DNA from: JBJHBP01 sp050485685
GTDB lineage: Bacteria; Pseudomonadota; Gammaproteobacteria; Steroidobacterales; Rariloculaceae
Assembly: GCA_050485685.1 (NCBI GenBank)
Contig: JBJHBW010000002.1
Coordinates: forward strand, 62,001-126,000
Direction: 5' to 3'
Length of the DNA: 64,000 bases
In this document: positions 26,204 to 35,773 of the stretch, one piece after another
Numbering within the stretch: position 1 is the first letter of the stretch
Layout: every line of letters begins with the position of its first letter
Translations under genes and position numbers: made by a program
The notes under the pieces: generated by a model
Told to the model about the DNA's origin: nothing
The model's database searches: none
The model's input: only the letters and a program-made list of their open reading frames with translations

Positions 26204-29190
26204 TGTTCACTGAGTCAAACACCGTCGAAGCCTACCTCTACGACCTGCTTTCCGGTCCGGAAAAGTCCACTCCAGACAATGGCGTGCGGGAACCGAATCC
26301 TACTTACGGCCGCAGGCACAAGGGCCTCGGCTGGCACCGCATTTCCAGCGCCGAGATCTCCCGTCAACACCAGGACGTACTGGTTGAATCTTGGGTGCGC
26401 GAGGCGCTGATCCGCCTCAATCCGGAGCTTGCAGCCCAGCCGGACCGCGCCGATGAGGTGCTCTACAAGCTGCGAGCGATCGTGCTGTCGGTGCGCTTCG
26501 ACGGCTTGGTGCGCGCCAATGAGGAATTCACGGCCTGGCTCAGGGGAGAGCGTTCCATGCCCTTCGGCCAAAACAACGAGCATGTGCCGGTTCGCCTGAT
26601 TGACTTCGACAACCTCGATCAGAATCAGTACGTCGTCACCCAGCAGTTCACGTTTCGCGCCGGCAGCGCCGAGCGTCGCGCCGACATGATCCTCCTTATC
26701 AACGGCCTGCCGCTGGTGCTGATCGAGGCCAAGACGCCGACGCGCTCGGCGGTGAGCTGGGTGGATGGCGCGCTGCAGGTGCATGACGACTATGAGAAGC
26801 ATGTGCCCGAGCTGTTCGTCTGCAATGTGTTCTCGGTGGCCACCGAAGGCAAGGAGTATCGCTACGGTTCTCTCGGCCTGCCCATCAAGGATTGGGGGCC
26901 GTGGAATCTGGAGGACGATGGTGACGCGCTCAAGCATCCACTGAAAGGCTTGAAACTGGCTGCCGAGAGCATGCTGCGGCCGCATGTGGTGCTCGACATA
27001 CTGGCCAACTTCACCCTGTTCGCCACGGACAAGAGGAAGCGCCGCATTAAGATCATCTGCCGCTATCAGCAGTACGAAGCCGCCAACAAGATCGTCGAGC
27101 GGGTGCTGGCCGGTTACCCCAGGAAGGGCCTGATCTGGCATTTTCAGGGTTCCGGAAAGTCGCTCCTGATGGTGTTTGCGGCGCAGAAGCTGCGCCTGCA
27201 TCCGCGCTTGAAGAACCCCACGGTGCTGATCGTGGTCGACCGTGTCGATCTCGACACCCAGATCACCGGCACCTTTACTGGGGCCGATATTCCCAACCTC
27301 GAGAAGGCCGACTCCCGCGACAAGCTACGCCAACTGCTGGCGCAGGACGTGCGCAAGATCATCATCACGACGATCTTCAAGTTCGGCGAGGCCCCGAACA
27401 GTGAAAATGGGGGCGTGCTGAACGATCGCAGCAATATCATCACCCTGGTGGACGAGGCGCATCGCACCCAGGAGGGCGATCTCGGCCGCAAGATGCGCGA
27501 TTCCCTGCCTAATGCCTTCCTGTTCGGCCTGACCGGTACGCCGATCAATCGCTTCGATCGAAACACGTTCTACGCCTTCGGGGCGGAGGAGGATGACCAA
27601 GGCTACCTGAGCCGCTACGGCTTCGAGGAGTCGATCCGCGACGGGGCGACGCTGAAGCTGCACTTCGAACCGCGCCTCCTGGAGCTGCACATCGACAAGG
27701 CCGCCATCGACGCCGCCTTCAAGGAGATGACCGGCGGCCTCTCCGACCTCGACCGCGACAACCTCGGCAAGACCGCCGCCAAGATGGCGGTGCTGGTCAA
27801 GACGCCCGAGCGCATCCGGCGCGTGTGCGAGGACATCGTCCAGCACTTCCAGAGCAAGGTGGAGCCGAACGGCTTCAAGGGCCAGATCGTCACTTTTGAC
27901 CGCGAATCCTGCCTGCTCTACAAGCAGGAGCTGGACAAGCTGCTGCCGCCCGAATCCTGCGACATCGTCATGACGGTTAACGCCAACGAGCCGCAGTACA
28001 AGGCCTACGCGCGCTCGCGGGATGAGGAAGAGCGGTTGCTTGACCGCTTCCGCGACCCAAACGACCCGCTCAAACTGATTATCGTCACCTCGAAGCTGCT
28101 GACCGGCTTCGATGCGCCCATTTTGCAGGCGATGTACCTGGACAAGCCGCTGCGCGACCACACGCTGCTCCAGGCCATCTGCCGGGTGAACCGCACCTAC
28201 TCCGATCAGAAGACCCACGGCCTGATCGTGGATTACCTCGGCATCTTCGACGACGTGGCCAAGGCGCTGGAGTTCGACGACAAGAGCGTCACGGCGGTGG
28301 TATCGAACATCCAGGAGCTCAAGGATCGGCTGCCGGAGGCGATGCAGAAGTGCCTGGCTTTCTTTGCCGGCGTGGATCGCACGGTCGAGGGCTATGAGGG
28401 CCTGATCGCCGCTCAGCAGTGCCTCCCCAACAACGACGTGCGCGACAACTTCGCCGCCGAGTACAGCCTGCTCAACAAGCTGTGGGAGGCCATCTCGCCC
28501 GACTCGATCCTCGGCGAACACGAGAAGGACTACAAGTGGCTGTCGCAGGTGTACCAGTCGGTGCAGCCCTCCAGCGGCCACGGCAAGCTGATCTGGCACT
28601 CCCTCGGAGCCAAGACCATCGAGCTGATCCACGAGAACGTGCACGTCGATGCCGTGCGCGACGATCTCGACACACTAGTGCTGGACGCCGATCTGCTGGA
28701 GGCGGTGCTTTCGAATCCCGACCCGAAGAAGGCGAAGGAGATCGAAATCAAGGTGGCCCGGCGGCTACGCAAGCACCTCGGCGACCCCAGGTTCAAGGCG
28801 CTCTCGGAACGCCTGGATGCGCTGCGCGACCGCTTCGAGTCCGGCGTGCTCAACAGCGTCGAGTTCCTGAAGCAACTGCTGCAACTGGCCAAGGAAGTCC
28901 TGCAGGCGGAGAAGGAAGTACCGCCGGAAGAGGACGAAGACCGTGGCAAGGCCGCGCTGACCGAGCTGTTTAATGAGGTCAAGACCGCCGAGACGCCGAT
29001 CATGGTCGAGCGCGTAGTGGCGGACATCGACGAGATCGTGCGCTTGGTGCGTTTCCCGGGGTGGCAGGACACTCAGGCCGGAGAACGGGAGATCAAGAAG
29101 GCGTTGAGGAGATCTTTATTCAAGTACAAACTGCATGCAGATGAAGAGCTGTTTGAGAAGGCGTACGGGTATATCCGGCAATACTACTGA
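26200..29190 (+). CDS. hsdR: Type I restriction endonuclease subunit R
   Basis: A 996-residue motor and nuclease. The PD-(D/E)XK nuclease is at RRADMILLINGLPLVLIEAKTP (Asp162, Glu176-x-Lys178). The SF2 helicase has Walker A FQGSGKS at 315-321, DEAH at 418-421, LTGTPINRFD near 445 and the later helicase motifs LLTGFDAP and QAICRVNRTY. The C-terminus binds the M/S core. The start is GTG 26200 or the adjacent ATG 26203, both overlapping hsdS. All catalytic residues are present, so the system looks able to restrict. Confidence 0.95.
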   Translation: MMFTESNTVEAYLYDLLSGPEKSTPDNGVREPNPTYGRRHKGLGWHRISSAEISRQHQDVLVESWVREALIRLNPELAAQPDRADEVLYKLRAIVLSVRFDGLVRANEEFTAWLRGERSMPFGQNNEHVPVRLIDFDNLDQNQYVVTQQFTFRAGSAERRADMILLINGLPLVLIEAKTPTRSAVSWVDGALQVHDDYEKHVPELFVCNVFSVATEGKEYRYGSLGLPIKDWGPWNLEDDGDALKHPLKGLKLAAESMLRPHVVLDILANFTLFATDKRKRRIKIICRYQQYEAANKIVERVLAGYPRKGLIWHFQGSGKSLLMVFAAQKLRLHPRLKNPTVLIVVDRVDLDTQITGTFTGADIPNLEKADSRDKLRQLLAQDVRKIIITTIFKFGEAPNSENGGVLNDRSNIITLVDEAHRTQEGDLGRKMRDSLPNAFLFGLTGTPINRFDRNTFYAFGAEEDDQGYLSRYGFEESIRDGATLKLHFEPRLLELHIDKAAIDAAFKEMTGGLSDLDRDNLGKTAAKMAVLVKTPERIRRVCEDIVQHFQSKVEPNGFKGQIVTFDRESCLLYKQELDKLLPPESCDIVMTVNANEPQYKAYARSRDEEERLLDRFRDPNDPLKLIIVTSKLLTGFDAPILQAMYLDKPLRDHTLLQAICRVNRTYSDQKTHGLIVDYLGIFDDVAKALEFDDKSVTAVVSNIQELKDRLPEAMQKCLAFFAGVDRTVEGYEGLIAAQQCLPNNDVRDNFAAEYSLLNKLWEAISPDSILGEHEKDYKWLSQVYQSVQPSSGHGKLIWHSLGAKTIELIHENVHVDAVRDDLDTLVLDADLLEAVLSNPDPKKAKEIEIKVARRLRKHLGDPRFKALSERLDALRDRFESGVLNSVEFLKQLLQLAKEVLQAEKEVPPEEDEDRGKAALTELFNEVKTAETPIMVERVVADIDEIVRLVRFPGWQDTQAGEREIKKALRRSLFKYKLHADEELFEKAYGYIRQYY

Positions 29191-29289
29191 CTGAAACGGA
29201 TTCGCAAGCCCTTATCGGTTCACGGAAACGGAATTCGGGCAAGAGTTGGACTCGCAAAAAACAGCCTGCAAACAATCGACCACTGCCCG

Positions 29290-31524
29290 TTACGTCTCCA
29301 TCTCGTTCTCGACGGCAGGCAGTTGGACATAGTCGCTGCCCATCATCATCTTGTAATGCCCGTCATGTTCAGACTGCTCAAATATTCTCTGAAAGACAGA
29401 AAGATAGCGGTTGACCTGTCCCGCATCACAGGACATGTAGAGATCATCGTTCGCGAAATGCGAGCCGTCATTGATCCATGAGAAGAGGGAGCCACATATC
29501 ACTTTATCCTGCCCATCAAACTTTTCTATGATGCTCTCCGGTGTGACACCGCCGAAAAATTTGAAGTATTGCTCCAGTATGCGACGCATGGCGTTCTGGA
29601 TAGCGGTGTCAGATGGCGGTTTCTGTTTCACTTCTCGCCACAATAGTTCATAGCTCGACCTGATGGGGTTTTCCTGCGACGGCATGAGATCGGAACGGTC
29701 AGCGGACTTGCGGATGATCCAAAAGGTTTCGTCATGGAGCGCGTAGGCACCGTTGCGCTTCTTGTTGAAGGTGATTTCCTTGTGAAAGTAGATGTTGTGG
29801 GTCAGTACGAATACCTGCTTTATGGCGCTGCGCGCCTCGCGCATCTCATTCACGATACCTTTGATAAGATTGCAGACTATGAACAAGATATCTGCATCAA
29901 GGCTCGATACCGGATCATCGAACACGACAATCCGGTCAGCTGTTGCACCGCTTGCCGAAAACGATCCCCCTATCAGGTGATAGAAATACAGGAAGGTGAT
30001 GAAGGATTTTTCGCCTTCACTCAATGTGTCTTTCGCATCTTCCCCGCCGGGACGCTTAACCTCATAGAATCCTTCTTCCTCGTTTTCTACAAGATGGAAA
30101 TTTACAAACCCGAAAGACTTTAGAAGTTTGTTGATTGCGTCGATCGTAGGTTTGATGCTCGTAATCCTGCGCTCGTTCTCCTCGATTTCGGCGTTCTTTG
30201 TTTCCCATTCACGTGAGCGCTGTTCGATCTGCGCGTTGAGACTGACCATTGCCGCGTCCAGATCGCTCCTCGCCTGCATATATTTGCCGTAGAGCGATTT
30301 CGTGTCTTCGACCAAGCGTCGCCAAATTTGCGCGGATAGCTCCTTCTTGCGGGCACCGAGATTGCTAAGAGTCTCGTTATTCACCTTCACCTTGCGATTC
30401 GCAGCCTCGATGTGCGCCTCAACCGCCGAGAAAAGTGGTTTGGTATCGCTAAGCGTGATCGTCGTACTAGGTTCCCTTTTCTTGACTCTTATGCGTTCTA
30501 TGTTTCCGTTCAACGCTAGACGCAACGTGGCGAGCTCTCTGTCATAGGCATCGCGGTCTAGGAACGTGGAATCCACGATCGAAGAAGCGCCATAACTTTC
30601 CAGCACAGTCTTCGTCAAGCTCTCATAGGTATCCAAGAGCCGGTCGATTGCAGCGAGATCAGAGACATAGGTTTCGTCGAAATAGTCTTCGAGGCTCTGA
30701 CGAAACGCGGCGCCGGTCTTTTGTTGGCAAAAGGGACATTGATTGTCCAACTGGTCAAAGTACTCCCGTCCTTGCTGGACCCAGTCGCTGCTGTCGAGTT
30801 TCTCGATGAGCGCTGCTATATCGACGTCTTCCTTGCCGATGATCTTCTTGGTCAGAATGTCGGCGGCTTCGAGTGCGACGAAGGCCGGCCGGTTCGGCCG
30901 CGGAAGGGTTGATGCTTCGGTCAGTGTACCGTCAAATACTGTCGACGCAGCTTCGCGCAACGCACCTATACTCAGTAGTTCTGCATGATTACTCTCCGCT
31001 TCGCGTACATAGCGAGCGCAAAAGTTTCTCCTGTTATTGTTCAGGCCGGAAAAGGCGTCACTCAAATCATCAAGGTTGCTCTTGGCATTCCAGACATCCT
31101 CGACCAGCTTGCTTTCCAGATCGTCGCGTAGTTTCTGTTTTCCCCCGTTCCCATCTTCACCAGAGAGTGTCCTTTTCAAGCTGGCCAGCTTGTCGCTGAT
31201 CTCATCGGTATCCGCTTTCAACGATCTGATCGTTTCGGCCACTTCGATATTTCCGCCAAAGGTATAGATACCCTTAATGGTGCTCGCCGCATCGAAATGC
31301 CGTTTGACAAAATCTCGGTTGTAGACGCGCGTTTCTAGAGGATTGCCCGCTTTCCACGTCACCGTGCACTGAGGATAGTTCTCCGTTTTATCAATTACGC
31401 GGGAAATCGTTGTCTTGCCGGAGCCGTTCGGGCCGTAGACAAAATTGAGTGCCTTAAGGCCTTTGAGGCAGGTGCCCTCAGCGTGGTAAGCCCCTTCATT
31501 GGACAGATGAATTTCTTCGATCAT
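29290..31524 (-). CDS. RloC/PrrC-like AAA_13 ATPase, candidate anticodon nuclease
   Basis: A 744-residue ABC/SMC-type ATPase that faces hsdR. Walker A GPNGSGKTT is at 31-39, a CPFC zinc hook at 263-266 lies between coiled coils, the signature LSEGEKSF is at 501-508, Walker B IVVFDDPVSSLD at 533-544 and the switch LTHN at 574-577. Near the C-terminus, Arg647-x3-Glu651 and then NDGSH with His689 follow the Arg/Glu/His spacing of the PrrC/RloC tRNA-cutting triad. The zinc hook and size resemble RloC, and PrrC relatives are linked to type I systems. The ATPase call is firm; the nuclease activity is inference. The gene is visibly AT-richer than its neighbours. Confidence 0.8.
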   Translation of the reverse strand: MIEEIHLSNEGAYHAEGTCLKGLKALNFVYGPNGSGKTTISRVIDKTENYPQCTVTWKAGNPLETRVYNRDFVKRHFDAASTIKGIYTFGGNIEVAETIRSLKADTDEISDKLASLKRTLSGEDGNGGKQKLRDDLESKLVEDVWNAKSNLDDLSDAFSGLNNNRRNFCARYVREAESNHAELLSIGALREAASTVFDGTLTEASTLPRPNRPAFVALEAADILTKKIIGKEDVDIAALIEKLDSSDWVQQGREYFDQLDNQCPFCQQKTGAAFRQSLEDYFDETYVSDLAAIDRLLDTYESLTKTVLESYGASSIVDSTFLDRDAYDRELATLRLALNGNIERIRVKKREPSTTITLSDTKPLFSAVEAHIEAANRKVKVNNETLSNLGARKKELSAQIWRRLVEDTKSLYGKYMQARSDLDAAMVSLNAQIEQRSREWETKNAEIEENERRITSIKPTIDAINKLLKSFGFVNFHLVENEEEGFYEVKRPGGEDAKDTLSEGEKSFITFLYFYHLIGGSFSASGATADRIVVFDDPVSSLDADILFIVCNLIKGIVNEMREARSAIKQVFVLTHNIYFHKEITFNKKRNGAYALHDETFWIIRKSADRSDLMPSQENPIRSSYELLWREVKQKPPSDTAIQNAMRRILEQYFKFFGGVTPESIIEKFDGQDKVICGSLFSWINDGSHFANDDLYMSCDAGQVNRYLSVFQRIFEQSEHDGHYKMMMGSDYVQLPAVENEMET

Positions 31525-31602
31525 GTCATTTGCCCCCGCGACGTATTGTTACCGTGCCATCATTCCGCAAGACATTGCAATAGGTGAGATATGGTTACTG
31601 GT

Positions 31603-33094
31603 GGATCAAGACGCGGTGGAGATCCGCGAACGCCTCGCGGCGCTGATCGGCGAGGACGCCCGACGCATCACCGTGCTCACCTGCCATGCGATGGCGATGC
31701 GCCTGACCGGACATTGCTTCACCGGCAAGCGTCTCGCGCTTGACGAGGAATCCTTCCGCGACATCATCCGCCAGGCCGCCGCGCTGGTGCGCGGTGAAGG
31801 CCTCGCGCCCGACGAAGCCGACGCGCAGCGCGAGCGCCTGCTCGAAGGCTACCGCTGGATACTCGTGGACGAGTATCAGGACATCGAGGCCGAGCAGTAC
31901 GAACTGATCGCCGCGCTCGCCGGCCGCACGCGCGCCGACGAGGACGGGCGACTCAGCCTGTTCGCGGTCGGCGACGACGATCAGAACATCTATTCGTTCG
32001 CCGGCGCGTCGGTGGCGTACATCCGCCGCTTCGAAGAGGACTACACCGCGAAACCCGCCTGGCTCACGGACAACTACCGCTCCACGCGCCACATCATCGA
32101 CACCGCGAACCGCATCATCGAGCCCGCGCACAACCGGATGAAGGAACGCCATCCGATCCGGATCGACCGGCGACGCGAGGCGGATCCGCCCGGCGCTGTG
32201 CTCGCGAAGCTCGATCCGGTGGCGGCGCAGCCGGACGGGATCCACTGGGCCGTGCTGCGCGATGCGCTCGAGGACTACGCGCTCGAGACCGGCGGCACCG
32301 AACAGCCGCGCGAGCGATTCATCGAGTGGCTCGTGGAATGGTGCCGCGACGCGCGCCGCCGCCAGCGCGGCCTGCTGCTCGTGACCGCGCACAGCGCGAA
32401 GGGGCTTCAGTTCGATCACGTCGGGGTACTCGACGGCGACTGGATGCGGTATGGCAAGGGGGAGGATCCGGATGCACCGCGGCGGCTTTACTACGTGGCG
32501 ATGACGCGTGCGCGGCAGTCGCTGTTGCTGGCGCGCGGGCATGGCCGTGACGGGGATCTGCGCGGCGGCAGCAGGCGAGGCAACGTGCGGCGGCATCTGC
32601 TCGATGAGCTTCAGCCGGGGCCGGCGGTGGTGTTCAGGGAGGCGGTGGAGGTCGGTGAGGTTGCGCCGGAGCTTCGGCGCGTGCGGCGGCGGTTGGGGCA
32701 GGGCTTAGTGGACCTCGGGTTTGCCGGGCGCTACGGGCAGAGCCGGCCGGTGCATGCGGATATCGCTGGTCTGGCTACGGGCGACGGGCTCACGCTGCGT
32801 GATGAAGATGGTCGGTGGGAACTGCATGATGCTGCGGGCAATCTCGTTGGTCGGCTCGCGAAGGCGTTCGCGATGCCCGCCGGGATGCGGTGTATCGAGG
32901 CGAGTGTCGCGGCCGTGATCGTGAGGTCGGGGGAGGATTCGCCGCCGGAGTATCGCGAGCAGGTTCGGTGCGCGCGATGGGAAGTGGTGATGCCGGAGCT
33001 GTTGCTGGAGCCGGTGCAGGGGGCGGTCGACTATGAGCGGCGGCGTGGGGTGTCGCGCGCGGTGCATGGGGAGCGGTGGGTGGCGGATCGGTAG
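31603..33094 (+). pseudogene. UvrD-like helicase C-terminal fragment (RecQ-UvrD fusion type)
   Basis: The open frame (start near 31523) encodes the second half of a superfamily 1 helicase: ILVDEYQDIEAEQYELIAAL (Walker B), AVGDDDQNIYSFAGA, LTDNYRST, VTAHSAKGLQFDHV and YVAMTRARQSLLLARG. Similarity begins only near EIRERLAALIGEDARRITVLTCHA; the Walker A half, and the RecQ half that such proteins often carry, are missing. The first ~27 codons abut the ATPase gene start and are unrelated. The truncation coincides with the insertion of the hsd/RloC block, so it is most likely inactive. Confidence 0.8.
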
Positions 33095-33151
33095 CTGATT
33101 AACCAGTCGGTCACGAGCTTCGAACGGCTGCTCGTTCCCGGAACCACCTTT

Positions 33152-34175
33152 CGCCGTATCTCGTCGATTCGATGAGTTTCCGCGGCTGCGTGAGCAGGGC
33201 TTCGCACGTTACGTTGGCTGGCAGAAGGTAGTCGCAACGGAATGCCGCCACCTGCCGATGAGTCATGACCAGAACTTCAAGAACCTGATTCTGGACTATC
33301 CGCGCGAGGCGCTGGCCTTCTTCGCAGCCGAAGAAGCGGCGGACTTCGGCGAGGATGTCCGCATCACACCGCTGCGGCAGGAGCAGCTGAAGGAGCGACT
33401 GGGTGAGCGCTTCCGCGAGCTCGACGTGCCCTTGCTCGTGGAGTGGCCGGACGGCCGGCGAGAAGCGTTGCTGTTCGTGATCGAGCACGAGTCGCAGACG
33501 CGCAGGTTCGAGATTCAACGGCTTGTGCACTACTGCGTCGATCTGGCTGTGTTGTGCAACACGGATCGCGTTGTGCCGGTGGTGATATTCCTCGATCGGG
33601 GATCCGCGCCGACGTCATGGTCCCTGGGCGGCGACCGGCACACGTTTCTGCAGTTCGAGTACCTGGCCTGCCGCCTGGCTGACATTCCGTATCGGTTGCA
33701 TCGCGACAGCGAGAATCTGGTAGCGCGGGTCAACCTTCCGAACATGGCCTGGCAAGGCGTCGAGGAGAAGGTCGACGCCTACGCGCAGGCCGTTCGGGGA
33801 CTACTCGCACTCGAACCAGACTTCGAACGCCGCGCCAAGTACGTGGAGTTCGTCGACATCTACGGAGGGCTTGATGATAATGAACGCAGGCTCTTCGAGC
33901 GGCAGTATCCGCAGGAGGATGAGCAGATGGCAGGGGTGGTAGAACGCGCTCGGCAGGAGGGGCGGCAGGAAGGCCGACTGGAAGGGCGCCATGAAGGCCG
34001 TCAGGAGGGTGTGCGTGACGGTGAGGCCCTTCTGCTGCATCGTCAATTGCGCCAGCGCTTCGGCAATCTGCCCGACTGGGTATGGCCGCGTCTCCAGCAG
34101 GCCGATACGGCGCAGCTCGAGCAATGGGGTGAGCGGGTTCTGAGCGCCGACAGTCTGGCGGCGGTGTTCGGCTGA
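33152..34175 (+). repeat. Direct repeat, copy A (leader plus Rpn/DUF4351 gene)
   Basis: About 1 kb repeated at 34681-35700 with high DNA identity, including 100 bp of non-coding leader (shared GAAGGTAGTCGCAACGGAAT just before the gene). The two copies flank a HicB-like gene and could recombine to delete or duplicate it. Confidence 0.85.
33258..34175 (+). CDS. Rpn-family putative nuclease with DUF4351 C-terminus, copy A
   Basis: A 305-residue protein of the Rpn/PD-(D/E)XK putative transposase group. The core is at LLVEWPDGRREALLFVIEHES with FEIQRLVHYCVDLAVL following; a charged coiled region of Arg-Gln-Glu-Gly repeats spans about 228-255, and the C-terminus (LLHRQLRQRFGNLPDWVWPRL, LEQWGERVLSADSLAAVF) is DUF4351. 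Relatives cut DNA non-specifically and promote RecA-independent recombination. No ribosome site is evident before ATG 33258. It is followed at 13 bp by the HicB-like gene. Confidence 0.85.
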   Translation: MSHDQNFKNLILDYPREALAFFAAEEAADFGEDVRITPLRQEQLKERLGERFRELDVPLLVEWPDGRREALLFVIEHESQTRRFEIQRLVHYCVDLAVLCNTDRVVPVVIFLDRGSAPTSWSLGGDRHTFLQFEYLACRLADIPYRLHRDSENLVARVNLPNMAWQGVEEKVDAYAQAVRGLLALEPDFERRAKYVEFVDIYGGLDDNERRLFERQYPQEDEQMAGVVERARQEGRQEGRLEGRHEGRQEGVRDGEALLLHRQLRQRFGNLPDWVWPRLQQADTAQLEQWGERVLSADSLAAVFG

Positions 34176-34187
34176 GGAGTAGTCGCC

Positions 34188-34616
34188 ATGAGATGCTTTG
34201 TCTACCCCGCCCGCCTCACACGCGATCGAACCGACGGCGGCTACGTCGTCACGTTTCGCGACATCCCGGAAGCCATCACCCAAAGCGAAACCCGAAAGCA
34301 GGGGATCGTCGAAGCTGCCGGCGCCGTACAGGCAGCGATCGAAGGACGCATCATGGACGATCTGGACATACCGCCAGCATCCGCCCCCCGCAGAGGCGAG
34401 TGCTTGATTGCCGTGCCCATACAGACGGCTCTGAAGGCCGCCCTGTATCTGGAACTGAAGGAATCCGGCGTGAGCCGGACGGAGCTCGCACGCCGGCTCG
34501 CGATCGACGAGAAGGAAGCACGCCGAATGCTGGATCCTCGTCACCCGAGCAAAGCTGACAGGCTCGAGCGCGCGCTCGCAGCGCTTGGCCGGCAGGCGGA
34601 GGTGCGGGTGAGTTAG
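34188..34616 (+). CDS. HicB-like antitoxin without HicA
   Basis: A 142-residue HicB-family protein: YPARLTRDRTDGGYVVTFRDIPEAIT is the N-terminal fold, and VSRTELARRLAIDEKEARRMLDP the C-terminal HTH. A GAGGAG ribosome site lies inside the end of the Rpn gene. No hicA-like frame is found upstream or downstream, so it may regulate the Rpn gene or be a relic. It lies between the two 1-kb direct repeats. Confidence 0.85.
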   Translation: MRCFVYPARLTRDRTDGGYVVTFRDIPEAITQSETRKQGIVEAAGAVQAAIEGRIMDDLDIPPASAPRRGECLIAVPIQTALKAALYLELKESGVSRTELARRLAIDEKEARRMLDPRHPSKADRLERALAALGRQAEVRVS

Positions 34617-34680
34617 CGCGGCGCTTCTCGCCGCGATCGTTCGTAAGTTGGTCCCCACGGGCCTGCCCGACTGCCTGTAG

Positions 34681-35700
34681 CACGGTATCTTGGCGATCCG
34701 GTGAGATTCCGCGGCTGCGTGACCAGAGTCTGTTCCGTTACGTTGGCAGTCAGAAGGTAGTCGCAACGGAATGCCGCCACCCTGCCGATGAGCCATGACC
34801 AGAACTTCAAGAACCTGATTCTGGATTACCCGCGCCAGGCGCTGGCCTTCTTCGCAGCCGAGGAGGCGGCGGAACTCGGGGAGGACGTCCGCATCACACC
34901 GCTGCGGCAGGAGCAGCTGAAGGAGCGACTGGGTGATCGCTTCCGCGAGCTCGACGTGCCTTTGCTCGTGGAGTGGCCGGACGGTCGGCGTGAAGCGTTG
35001 CTGTTCGTGATCGAGCACGAGACGCAGGCGCGTCGATTCGAGATTCATCGGCTTGTGCACTACTGCGTCGATCTGGCTGCGCTGTGCGATACCGATCGCG
35101 TCGTGCCGGTGGTGATTTTTCTGGATCGTGGTTCCGCTCCTACAACGTGGTCGCTGGGTGGGGACCGGCACACGTTTCTGCAGTTCGAGTATCTCGCCTG
35201 CCGCCTGGCCGACATTCCTTATCGCCAGCATCGCGACAGTGAGAATCTCGTCGCGCGGGTCAACCTCCCAAACATGGCCTGGCAAGGCGTCGAGGAGAAG
35301 GTCGACGCCTACGCCCAGGCGGTTCGGGGACTACTTGCACTCGAGCCGAACTTCGAACGCCGCGCCAAGTACGTGGAGTTCGTCGACATCTACGGAGGGC
35401 TTGATGATAATGAACGCAGGCTCTTCGAGCAGCGGTATCCGCAGGAGGACGAGCAGATGGTGGGTTACTTTGAGCGCGCTCGGCAGGAAGGCCGTCAGGA
35501 AGGGCGCCATGAAGGCCGTCAGGAGGGGGTGCGTGAAGGTGAGGCTCTTCTGCTCCATCGCCTGTTGCGCCGCCGCTTCGGCGAACTGCCCGACTGGGTC
35601 TGGCCGCGTCTCCAGCAGGCCAACACCGCGCAGCTGGAGCAATGGGGTGAACGGGTTCTCAGCGCTGACAGTCTGGCGGCGGTGTTCGGTGAGGAGGCCT
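34681..35700 (+). repeat. Direct repeat, copy B (leader plus Rpn/DUF4351 gene)
   Basis: Second copy of the repeat at 33152-34175, same orientation, offset by about 1.53 kb. It diverges mainly at third codon positions and in the number of Arg-Gln-Glu-Gly repeats. Confidence 0.85.
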
Positions 35701-35714
35701 CACCGGGAGATTAG
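34788..35714 (+). CDS. Rpn-family putative nuclease with DUF4351 C-terminus, copy B
   Basis: A 308-residue protein about 90 percent identical by eye to copy A, with the same PD-(D/E)XK-like core (LVEWPDGRREALLFVIEHET), the glycine-glutamine-arginine repeat region (one unit shorter) and DUF4351 tail. It differs at scattered positions, for example QRYPQEDEQMVGYFERA near residue 222. Both copies look functional. No promoter is clear; the shared leader upstream suggests that each copy carries its own expression signals. Confidence 0.85.
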   Translation: MSHDQNFKNLILDYPRQALAFFAAEEAAELGEDVRITPLRQEQLKERLGDRFRELDVPLLVEWPDGRREALLFVIEHETQARRFEIHRLVHYCVDLAALCDTDRVVPVVIFLDRGSAPTTWSLGGDRHTFLQFEYLACRLADIPYRQHRDSENLVARVNLPNMAWQGVEEKVDAYAQAVRGLLALEPNFERRAKYVEFVDIYGGLDDNERRLFEQRYPQEDEQMVGYFERARQEGRQEGRHEGRQEGVREGEALLLHRLLRRRFGELPDWVWPRLQQANTAQLEQWGERVLSADSLAAVFGEEASPGD

Positions 35715-35773
35715 TGCAGCCTTACCGGGCCTTCCGCCAGCCCGTTGCTGGCTCCGCGAAACCGCTAATCGGC

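Noticed and set aside
33801..35285. Leftward 494-codon frame across the two Rpn copies
   Set aside because: It is created by the direct repeats in antisense; both Rpn and HicB genes on the plus strand have clear homology.
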